Below, in pieces: positions 46,801 to 56,949 of a stretch of 64,000 nucleotides of DNA. Both the position numbers and the translations under genes were made by a program. Numbering within the stretch: the first letter of the stretch is position 1; every line of letters starts with the position of its first letter. A model generated the notes under the pieces. The model worked only from the letters and a program-made list of their open reading frames with translations, did not search any database and was not told where the DNA came from. The stretch is from Blastomussa wellsi. Taxonomy: Eukaryota; Cnidaria; Anthozoa; Scleractinia; Plerogyridae. Location: positions 19,893,590 to 19,957,589 of the forward strand of contig OX393570.1 of NCBI GenBank assembly GCA_947652115.1, written 5' to 3'.

Positions 46801-49800
46801 AGTCGACGTTCTAATCAGTAAAGTGCCTACTGAACATCCACCTCCCTTAGTAACGTCGAAGTTTAAACGGTTGGAGTAACTTTTTGAACAAATTCAGGCA
46901 CATGTTCCAATAGGTATCACTATCAAACCACTATATGCTAACTCCATGACGAACCTTACAAGTTGCTGACGAACTGTCCTGCTGCTGACGAAGCAACACG
47001 TTTGGCTCGATTGCCAGCCGCTGCTCGGGAATTGAGCCCGCGCTCTTCCCAGACAGGTCTCAAGAGTGCGACAGGAAGCCAAGAAGAAGATATCGTGAAT
47101 TATATTAATAAAGAACCAGATTGATTGCAAGGCTGGTACTATGGCACAAGGGCAAAATGTTTTGGCCAATATTTCAACTACCAGATCGAGTCTTCTTCGG
47201 GACCCTTCAGGGAACTTTGCACCTTAAATATCAAAATTCGAGCGCGCTAATTGGCCCAGTTTTGTCATTAACACGAGTACAGACACATGGCTGACGCCGT
47301 CCCATGTAGAGCGGAGAAAATAAAATATCACCAAATGATTTAGTGTTGCCGGTGTCTAATATAGCGACAAATTGCTAGCGAGCAGAACAGCGCCCGAGTT
47401 CTTCCAAGATTTTTCTGTTTAGCAGAGCCTGTAGGAATTTGTTGTACTTTGACGCGGAAATTTATCAGTCGGAATGGAAACTGGTGTTTGTTTTGCCTTG
47501 TTCAAAGTAATTGCTGAGAGTGAATTGAAATTCGGGAAAAATTCAGCAAGTTCTGAAGAATTTTCAAACGCAACAAAGGTTTGTTTGAAGCAAATTTATT
47601 CATAAGGTATTTTATGTTCGGTTTGAAATAAGGCCCATAATTTAAAAGATTGAATTCAACTCTTATAAATGGCTATCTGTATCTGAAACATTACTGACTT
47701 TCCACCATTTTACACTTTATTTTTAATCAGTTTAATTTGTTTGGAATCAACTTTTCTTGTATATTGCAGCTTGAATGTGAGCTAGAGAGCATGCGCACTG
47801 CGTACGAAGAGCTACAAATGTCATTCAGAAAACAAGAAAATCTGGAATACAGTACAAGAACACGAATTGAGTCCGAGATGAAGAAGCTGGAGGAGGGCAA
47901 CAGTAATCTGCGAGGTTAGAATATATTAGTTTATAAACGGTAATTTTTGTAACAGTGAAGTTGAAGCTTCAGCTCTTTAGTATTTATCATCACGGTTGTA
48001 ATTTCAAGGCTACAAATTTGATATTTTTAATTAGGAAAATTGTCGTTTAGCGCTCAAAAACGTAAAAACATGATAGTACAAAAGTTGTCATTTTAACATG
48101 TGGCAAGATAAATATTATATTCTCGATGCCACTAAGAATCGAAAAAAATGAAAACACGTGGGGTAAAATTCAGTTATGATGTAAAAACTAAGAGATACGC
48201 ATCGACCCAGTTTGCCATCCAGCAACTCATTTATTGCGGAAGAATTTTTGATGCACGGAAGAAATAACGTTGAGTGTTCGAATATCAAACTGAATTTTAA
48301 AATAGCTAGGAATTAGATCTGTGTAATCGAAGGAAAAAAATATTTTTACCACTGACAAACATCTGAAACATAAATGGCTTTTGGGCATCCAATAAAATAA
48401 ATTCATGTTACAAAAAATATTGTTAAAAATATTTTGCAAAATGCAGATGAAGACACAAACACGTTATTTAATAACCGTGGATTTGTATTTACATTGAACT
48501 GGGAATATAGTAACATTTTGTAAAAGCAATATTTTTAAGAATGTCTTTAAACCGATATCTGATAATGGCTTAAAAAATTATACTGAGAAACTAGAGCACG
48601 CTACCTTAGGCGCTGACAAACGGAGTTAAAACTGAACGAAACTTGAAAATCACAATAGTAAATGGAAAAAAAAATGGTGCTATTTGGACAAGATGGTTGC
48701 TGGTTGAAAACACGTCGAAACAGGCCGGGAACTGTCTCCATAGACTGGTATAAATTCCGTTTTGATTCGCAATTTCAATTAATATTGGGTTCATATATTC
48801 AATACTCAGACATTCAAGTTCAAGGCATTGATTGGATATTTGATAGCTTATTTCATTTCCCTTTTATGTTCAAAGTCCGGTAAGAAATAGTCTCCTTCGC
48901 AGCCGCAACGCTCCTCCCCACTAGGAGAGTTGCCCTACAATTTGTCGAAATAACGTACAGAAACACCCTTTTAGATCAAGGTCAGTTTCGTGAACTGTTG
49001 TATGTGAAGTTAATGGATCGCTAAGAAGGTAGGGAAACCAGGAAAGCCGATTAATCAAGATTGAGTGTGTAAGAGGTAATTGATAAAGTTAAACAGCGAA
49101 CTAATTAAGTACGATTAGTTTGTATTGATCTACAGACTACAGAAGAACTCATTTGTAAGGCTGAAAAATATTTGATGGCATATTAAACCTACTGGAGAAA
49201 ATTAACCAAAATTCCATTTACAACGTCAGTAAAAAGTAGTTTGTTTATAAAAACGATAGCAAGGGTGAAGCATATTCATTTTGTTGTTTCAAGAAAGGTA
49301 TATTACAATTACCAAACATCTTTATTATTTTGATATTTTTCGACAGCTGAGCTAGAAAGATCCAAGAATGAAGTCGAACACGAACAGGTAATTCACGGAA
49401 ATAGAAAAGTTAATTTATGAGATACTGTAGTGAGCCTGAAAAGCGGTCGCCATTTGCTCCTAAAGCAGGCTTTCAATAAGCTTCGCAATGAATAAAAGGC
49501 AGAATGAAATAAAAATGTAGTATACGTCTCGCCATCGTTTGGCTCGGCGACAGTTCGTTTTACTACTGGCGTCGATTTCTTGATTGGAAACGCTCTCTTT
49601 CACGTGATACATCAGTCGACAAGTGTCCACCTCGTAACTGCTAAGTAGCATACATTTGACATAAGTACTATATCACTTTGTTAATATTCATTCAATATTT
49701 CAATATTTTTCTTTTTCTTGGCAGAAGTTATGTGAAAAGCTTAGAAGCGATCTACAGCTCAAGAATGAGGTTATTCGACAGCTCATAGCTCAAAGTAATT

Positions 49801-52800
49801 TTCCTTACTGGCCTACATTTGTATTCCGCAGACCGTCCCAACGTACCGTAAACCGCACCTCCAATTAGGAAACTCAAATTTTGAAAAAAAAAGTAATACA
49901 ACAAATTTTAAAGTTCCGGAGACTGAGGTTGTATTGGTAAACAAACAAGTACAGTTTCCAAACCCTGACACGGTGGTTCTTGAAAGCTTTGATATAAATA
50001 AGGTCTTTTACAAAGCAAAATTTCACTTGTCTTACCTTCTTGTTTCTTTTAAGCGCACTATATTTTAGACTCTCCTGTTACAGTTTATGCGAGACAATTA
50101 CTTCAAAACTCTCCATGAACTTCAAAATTCGTACGTGCTTGAAATGTTGCGAACGAAACTTGGCTGCTATATAAAAAGAAAACCAAGCCCCAAAAGTTGT
50201 TTTTTTTTGCAAGCTAGCGAGTGTAGAACGTGTTTGGGTTTTAAATTTCCTTCATGTTTTCTTGACTTAGATAACGGCTTTGCATTCACGAGAGATGAAT
50301 TGGAAGATACGATAAAACAACAAAGAAAACAGATAGGGGAACTTCAAAGAGACAAAGATCAGCTGAACTCTGCACTGGTGCAGAGTCGAGAGAAAATTTG
50401 CTGTCTTCAACAAGAGGTAGCATTCAAGCATTGCTCTTCAATTTGATATAAGCTTAGTTATGATGTTTACGTAGGGTTTATGTGGTTTCCAACTAAAGAA
50501 CTCGCTGAAAAAGGATACAACGCGGGAACTCAATTTCGCGAAAATGGAAGAAGAAAATTTCGTGAGACTTGGGCTTGAATTTCGCCATTTGACAGAAAAT
50601 GTGCATTGAAAGGAAATAAATTTCGTGAAAATTTTACTAAACTGGTTACCTCAGAATGGAAGCTACAGCAAGTTTGAAAATCCTTTTCAAACTTAGAACA
50701 GGTTGACATGTTGCGTTTATGTTCAGCATTTGCAAGAGTCTTCCTTCGATCTGATGTATGATTCAAAGGATCGAGAAAAGGTAAACATGCAAACTTGCAT
50801 TAAGGTTTTTAATTAAAGGACGGAGCTACTTCATGGCTTATGCACTTTGAAAAATTTAGCCTAAATTTTTCAAATTCGTCATTTGCAATCCGTCTCAATC
50901 TTCTCCATCCTTAACCATCCTTGTTCCTTTTTGGTTTAGTATCACTTCTTTGGTGTTTTCCTTCCTTACTAAACTATTGTTTTATGGTTTCCTACATTTC
51001 AAGGGTAATTTGGACTGTCACAAAAAATGGCTCAAAATCTCATGACGTAGCCCCTTTAACCAACTGTCGCCTTTTATTGCAGCTCAAACAGCAGCTAGTA
51101 CACATAAATCACATGAGTACCACGAGCAAGACACATGGCCTACACGTGACGGAAAGTAGCTCAACAAAAGAAGACACGTGTACAGAAATGAATCGAAACA
51201 TGACACATCACCGGCATTCAAACTCGGCTGACGAGGGAATAGCTGAATTAGATGGACCAATAAGTGTTCCCGTGTTGCTGGAAATTTTGAGAGAAAAAGA
51301 TGACAGGATTCAAGTGTTAGGTGAAAATATTTCACGGGTAAGTGTCAACATACAAACTCTCCGAAGGGATAACAGCGCAGAGGTTAGAGCGCTCGCCTCC
51401 CACTAATGTAGCCCGAGTTCCATTCTGGCCCGGTGCCATAAGTGGGTTGAGTTTGTTGTTGGTTCTCGCCTCGCTCCGAGGGTTTCTCTCTGGTTTTTAC
51501 GATTTTCTTCCGTCCTCAAAATCCCACATTTCTTAATTCAAAATCGACCTGCCAGTGGATAGAGGACCCACCCAAAATCCAGCTAGGACTGATGTCTGCA
51601 CATCGTTATCTTTTATTACGTTATTTCTAAGCGTAGTGTCTGACTTTGTTTTTATTTAATATGCTTCATTGGTGATAAAATTAATATCTAAGAATAAGTC
51701 TGCAGCCGGGCCTAGTGGCCCATCAGGCCGGAGCTTATCCCGGTTTCTGTAGCATGAAGCGACAGAGAGTATTTCTACTCCCCCCTGGATGGGATGCTAG
51801 TCCATCGCAGGGTTACCCCCCAGCAGTAAATTCGCCGGTACCCATTTATACACCTGGGTGAAGAGAGGCACTGTGAGAGTAAAGTGTCTTGCCCAAGAAC
51901 ACAACGCAGTGGCCCGGCCAGGACTCGAACCCGGACCGTCCGATCCAGAGTCCAGCGCACTAACCATGAGGCCACTGCGCCTCCCAAGAATATATATCCT
52001 CCTAAGAATATATATCTAAAATTGGTACGACCAGGAGCGAATTAGCACTTGGTACTATACAGTTAATCAGATCTCACAGTAACTCGAACCCTCATTAGAC
52101 TCATTAACTCGATTCTCCTACCAACTCGGATTTTTCTCCAGGTAATTTTCATACTAATTTTACACTCGATGACTCGAACTTCCCGATATCTTGAACCTCT
52201 TTAGATTCTACTAAAGGCCATTTTCTTGCGCTAATTTTACCCTCGACAAACCTTTTTCGATTGCCATTGAAGGTTCGAGTTATCGGAATTCAAATGGATA
52301 CGTAATGTGCCAATTTATTATCGCAAATTGCACCTAAAAACTTAAAATCAGATTGTGTCGTATTTTTTTTCTTTTCAGCTTGAACAAACAATACTGCAAG
52401 AAGGTACTTCTAGAAATATGGCTATTAGAGCTGTTTCTGTGCCAAAGTAAGTTCGCTATTGATTCAGTGGTATCTCACACTTAGTTTATATTTAAGCAAT
52501 AGAGGACTTTTGCCGTGTTTACATAGCCTCATCTAAACATGACGGGGTTTGGAAAAATTCGAGACAGTTATGCAAACCGTCGACTGCGTCTCAGGTTTGC
52601 ATAACTTTCGAGAATTCTCCCAAACCCCCGAGTGTTTACACTAGGCTATGTAAACACGGAAAAAGTCCTCTATTGCTTTCATAAAATATTTCTTAAAAAT
52701 ACGCACGAAACTAAAACGTCACAACCGTGTTTACATACTCTGATCTGAACACACCTATCAACCAATGAGAGCGCGCGTAGTATCTCAGTCATTTTATAAA

Positions 52801-55785
52801 TTGTGGTTTTAGTGTGTGCAACGGCGCTAAGCGATAAGAAAATATGTCGCGTGGAGAACGCGTGGTAAAGGAAATAGCCACCAACAAGGAAAACAAAACT
52901 TGCACCTATAACAAGCGTGGGAAAATTGTAGCTTGCGGCAAACGCGGGAAGACTGATACAAACGCGGTGGCAAGCGCGGGAAAATTGTAACTTGCGGCAA
53001 ACGCGGGGAGACTGGTACAAACGCGGTGGCAAGCGCGGGAAAATTGTAACCGGTAGAAAGCGCGGAGAACATGTAACTATTCGCGCCAAAGAAACAAAAC
53101 CTTACGACTGACTGATTCGTCCTCAGGGAGGCGCGGATAGCTGCACTGGAAAAATCGATAGGAGAACGTGAAAAGATCATCACCGAATGCAGAGTAGAAA
53201 ATCTGAAGTCCGTTGAAGAATTATATGTTGCAAACAGGCGGTGTGCAGATTTAGAAGCCATGTAAGTTTCTAAAAATCAGACGGTTCTAAAAATACTAAA
53301 ATTACAAGAAATTTTAATTATGCAACTTGCTATCTGTTTTTTACTTCGCTGCAGAATCAAATCACTTCACTCGCAGTTAGCAGAGAAGACGACAAGACTT
53401 CGTCTTTTGCAAAACAACAACGAAGCCGAAGAAGAACCAAGCGATCCCGAATGGCCATTAGACCCAGCCTTCTGTCGGACAGACTTTGTCCAAATGAAAG
53501 ATCTGGCACGAGATTCTTGTAAGTAGTAAAAATCATTCTCGTCCCCACAGCCCTTTTCTTTTCTCTTAGTCGGCAGGGCCTTGGCACGAAAAACGAAGGG
53601 CTCTGGGGACATACGATTTTCAAAAAAATTCGAATTTTTTTATTGGCTGTTGAGAACAAAGAAATTTTAAACGGAAGTCAAAATGTTCGCCGGCCGCCTT
53701 ATTACAACACACATCATGTAGAAACATCAATGCTATACACATGAAGTCCGGAAGTCCTAGAGCCCTTTGTTTTTCGTGCCTAGGCCCTGCCGGCTAAGAG
53801 AAACGAAAAGAGCTATGGGGACGAGAATGAGTAAAAATAAGCTATTTTTGGCTAAAAATATTTTCATTGTCTAAAAATTTAATATGCAATTTTTAATTAA
53901 ACTAAAATGGCTTATTTTTCAATATTTTCTGGCTAGGTTAGCGTTTTCAAACAGGACAAGAAACTTTTGTTTAACGTAACGTATATCTGCACATATTCTT
54001 GCCTGTGATAACGTATCACAGTGGCAATGCAGTTGCGATGGCATACACTGCAATAGCGTGGGCATTGTTTTTGTCCACCTTGACTTTCAAGGCCCTCCAG
54101 TCTAAACGTCTTTGAGACTAATCTCCATACAACGATCTCTTGTTTTGATCGTTTACTGCGTCTTCCCCAGTCTATCGCAACCGCTTATTATTTATTAAGA
54201 CCGATTTAGCAAGAGGACGGGAACGTCAGTTCAGGACAGGAGGGTGCGCAGAAGAGTCTGGACACGACCCTGTTTCGACTTCCTATTGGTGGTTTTCACG
54301 TCACGCAAGTATCACGCAAATTTCACGCACGCAAGAAATAAAATCGCTTACCATTCAATAAATTGAGTCAAGAAATTGAAATATCGTAGAAGAGTAATAA
54401 ATAAACAACCTGCCAAAGTTTCGGGGATGTACGATATTCCGAACTCGAGTTATTCGGCAAAGTGTATCACTGAAAATTATAGTGTTTAGTATGGAGACGC
54501 CATGTTGGAGCCCCTCTGAGGGACTCCAACATGGCGGCCGGAAACCAGTGGAAACATCTGGAGCTTACTTTGACTCTCTCAAAACGTTTCCTCTCGTTGT
54601 TAAACTTAAAAACATCCGCATAAACACTTCCCTCAACATATTGGCTACTTAGAACTCGAAAACGTAAGGCGAATCGATATTTTCGCTCACGAACAGAAAC
54701 AATGCCGATGTCACGCATTGTGAAAAATCTGAAATTCAAAATGTTGTATTTTCAAAACAAAGCCGTCTACCGAGCTGAAAACAGGCCAGCAGATATATGT
54801 TTAAAAATGACTTTTACCTGATGAAGTTGAAAACTCAAAAGTTTTAATTTTAGTTTTCTCTGACGTCACGTGAAAACCAAGAATTGGCTATTTGATGCAC
54901 GCGCCGACCTCAACTGTCGTCCCCGTCCTGTTGCTAAATCATCTATTAATTATTGAGGAAAGCCGGGACGACGGGAAAGATTTGTCCTTCCAATCAACTC
55001 CCCACTCCGCGTTAGCTCCCATACCCAGCTTTGCGCTCCACGCTCGGCTCCAACGTTGATGTTCCCGTCCCCTCTTAACCTTGGATCGTTGAAACGTGGA
55101 AGGAGCGCAAGTCGGTCGCCAAACAATGTAAATGACACTGTATCTGATTATCAATGCTTTTGTTTTTCAGACGCCGAATCACTCGACTCAGGAATGTCAC
55201 TTACCAATGCACTAGACGTGAGACACACAGAACCAGAATTCAAGGTAATTTACAAACTATCCGAAGATACTGCTTGAGCCTTGAGTGTCTTTTATTGGTT
55301 CTTATTGTAATGTAGCTTTCGCACGCACGCAGAATAACGACCAATCAGAAGAAAGTACACTAATCTCTGAACATTTACGTCACCAGTGCGGAAATTTTCT
55401 GGCCCAGTCCCACTCTCGTGAATGGGGGAAGAATAGACTAATTTCGATATTTTAATATTCAGCCTGAAACAATAGACATCACTGTGAGGCTCCAAGGAAT
55501 AAATCCCACAAACTCTAAAATTTATACCCCGGAGCCTCGTGCTGAGGTCTATTGTTTCAGGCTGAATTTTGAAATATCGAAATTGGTCTATTGAACGCGC
55601 GAAGAGAGAACACGTCAACCTGTTAAGTTTGTTTTCAACCAGCAGTGCATAATTTTACCGATGACATAGCACGCGCCCATTACCTTGATGTACACTTCTA
55701 AAATTATGCACTTCTGTGCAAATCTTTTATTTTTCAGACAATCGACGAACCGGACCAACTGTCAGTCCATTATTGGTCTGTTTAA
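43898..55785 (+). CDS. SAM-domain / angiomotin-type coiled-coil protein
   Basis: Fifteen exons, all in phase: 43898-43973, 44291-44341, 45736-46113, 46290-46450, 47770-47914, 49347-49387, 49725-49794, 50271-50416, 50727-50780, 51083-51337, 52379-52446, 53127-53261, 53355-53518, 55171-55244 and 55738-55785; 1866 nt, 621 residues. Residues 1-65 are a SAM domain (MDWNAEDVVRWLKEIGLSKY, VNGAVLLQMDETLLDDLEV). Residues ~65-190 are acidic and probably disordered. From ~195 the sequence follows the angiomotin (AMOT/AMOTL) coiled coil: TQMVELLSRDNVALRKKLE, LLEILREKDDRIQVL (~440), a segment like AMOT MRHFALDA (SRNMAIRAVS) and ANRRCADLEAIIKSLHSQL (~515-533). Angiomotins scaffold polarity and Hippo-pathway proteins at junctions and actin. 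No PPxY or LPxY YAP-binding motif is visible. The chain ends in HYWSV, a plausible class II PDZ ligand. A SAM domain is not part of the vertebrate angiomotins I know. Confidence 0.85.
46531..46762. mobile_element. Two adjacent short inverted-repeat elements
   Basis: 46531-46582 is a CAGAGCCTT...AAGGCTCTGGGG hairpin of the palindromic family seen at 786-1027. 46612-46762 is a separate MITE with ends AGCCTGCGTAGCTGGCGGGA and TCCCGCCGGCTACGCAGGCT. Both lie in intron 4 of the SAM-angiomotin gene, beginning ~80 bp after the exon. Confidence 0.85.
51360..51600 (+). mobile_element. tRNA-derived SINE, second family
   Basis: AGCGCAGAGGTTAGAGCGC (A-box region) followed by CCGAGTTCCATTC (B-box-like), then GTGGGTTGAGTTTGTTG, TTCTCGCCTCGCTCCGAGGG and TTTCTCTCTGGTTTT. 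It starts about 25 bp downstream of the donor of SAM-angiomotin exon 10. The 3' end is approximate. Confidence 0.75.
51700..51987 (-). mobile_element. tRNA-derived SINE, near full length
   Basis: On the minus strand: head GGCGCAGTGGCCTCATGG, then TTAGTGCGC (A-box region); B box GGTTCGAGTCC; then TTCTTGGGCAAGACACTTTA, CACCCAGGTGTATAAATGGG, CATCCCATCCAGGGGGGAGT and a tail GAAACCGGGATAAGCTCC. Best-preserved SINE in the window; the copy at 21130-21412 matches over its whole length. Confidence 0.9.
52494..52679. mobile_element. MITE with ~35-bp terminal inverted repeats
   Basis: AGCAATAGAGGACTTTTGCC and GTGTTTACATAGCCT at the left are mirrored by AGGCTATGTAAACAC and AAAGTCCTCTATTGCT at the right. 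The interior also pairs partly (GTTTGGGAGAATTCTCGA type). It lies ~48 bp downstream of the SAM-angiomotin exon 11 donor. Confidence 0.9.
52912..53060. repeat. Tandem repeat, period 60 bp
   Basis: AAGCG(T/C)GGGAAAATTGTA starts at 52912, 52972 and 53032. The first two units continue with CTTGCGGCAAACGCGGG and ACAAACGCGGTGGC; the third is partial. It ends ~65 bp before SAM-angiomotin exon 12. Confidence 0.88.
53534..53829. mobile_element. MITE whose ends are themselves palindromes, with TSD
   Basis: CATTCTCGTCCCC at the left end and GGGGACGAGAATG at the right end are exact reverse complements. Each ~75-bp arm contains the internal hairpin AGCCC...CTTAG(T/C)CGGCAGGGCC...GGGCT. AGTAAAAAT flanks both sides (53525-53533 and 53830-53838), an 8-9-bp target-site duplication. 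The insertion begins 15 bp past the donor of SAM-angiomotin exon 13. Confidence 0.9.
55432..55592. mobile_element. MITE with long terminal inverted repeats
   Basis: AATAGACTAATTTCGATATT and TCAGCCTGAAACAATAGAC at the left are mirrored by GTCTATTGTTTCAGGCTGA and ATATCGAAATTGGTCTATT at the right. It lies in the last intron of the SAM-angiomotin gene. Confidence 0.9.
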
Positions 55786-56949
55786 AGGCCATGAACCTAC
55801 CGCGTCTTGGTAAAGAACAACGTCTACTTGCAAAGAATCGTAATAATAGCGATGTTCGTCCCACCTTGTCCCTGACCCAGCGTTTTCTTTGGACATTAAA
55901 TTTTGTGAGGATGGTGAAACTGGCCGCCATTTTGGAGTTGAATTTTGGATTTCAATATGCTATAGATGTATACAGTAGGAGGAAGCACAGGCAAAAAGCG
56001 TTTTAATATTATACCTTTATTGTAAATAGACAATTTGTGGAGAGAGATCTTATGGTAAATATATTTTATTTCTGTTATATTTAAAAAAAGCAAGTTATTC
56101 CGTATACAAATGAGAGCTTGTATTACTGTTTCATTATATCTAGTACCATATTGGCAGCTTCAGTTCACAAGATCATTCATACATCAACACAGCAGTAAAA
56201 ACATAAAAACAACTTTCCAATAACTCGAAAACGTAGTCGTTACGTTGTTTTACTTTCAGGAAGAGTTCTTTTTCAACAAGCTTGAAAATGGAGTGCGAAA
56301 ATAAAAACAAAATGCTTGCTGTTTCGATGTTGTTGTGCTGTCTTTCATTCCTTCAAGGGGAGGGTGGGACAGGAATATCATATCAGAACTTAATTGCGGT
56401 GAAAATGTGGCTTTGACTTGCGTCAAACGGCTCTGTAACTGAAAAGCTGAAAGAAATCTGCCATGTGTCAAATGTTTGGCAAAGGGAATATCAACTCAAA
56501 GGTTGTTTTTCTATCTTAGACCTCCATATCAAATCAATGCCAACTTTTGCGGAGTATCGTATATTACTTGAGTGAACAAACTTCCTGTTAAAAAAAACGG
56601 TTACCCACAATCCCAAGGGGGTGCTCCCATATGTGGGCTATATTGGTATGTGCCGCGGGATAGGGTATCGTTTTTTGAGGTTCTCGAACCTTAAATAGGG
56701 TATCATTTTTGCCCCTTTTGGCATTTTTCCTGGTGTGATCCTTAGATAGGGTATCGCAATTATATCGCCTAAAATTGCAGTATTTAAACAGCAAGTGAAA
56801 CGAAAAAGAAACGGTCTGTTTAAACGAAACGCTACGAGTATTAACGTGCCAGGAACGAAATAAGATTGACCCATTCAACGAGAAAAGATTGCACGCGTAA
56901 TTGAACTCCATAATTGTTAAACTGAAGGGGCATTTTTTCCTTGTTTAGG
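55786..56949. other. Intergenic gap between convergent 3' ends
   Basis: Includes the SAM-angiomotin 3' UTR and the GPCR 3' UTR. Around 56610-56760, CCCATATGTGGGCTATA and the twice-repeated phrase ATAGGGTATC(G/A) look repeat-derived. Frames open here carry no recognisable motif. Confidence 0.55.

Noticed and set aside
51705..51987. Functional tRNA gene suggested by A and B boxes
   Set aside because: The head lacks a full cloverleaf and is joined to a SINE body also seen at 21130-21412; it is a SINE, not a tRNA gene. The same applies to 7556-7735.
54497..54535. Hairpin GCCATGTTGGAG...CTCCAACATGGC as a microRNA precursor
   Set aside because: Arms are only ~15 bp with a short loop, too small for a precursor microRNA; more likely a decayed palindromic repeat.
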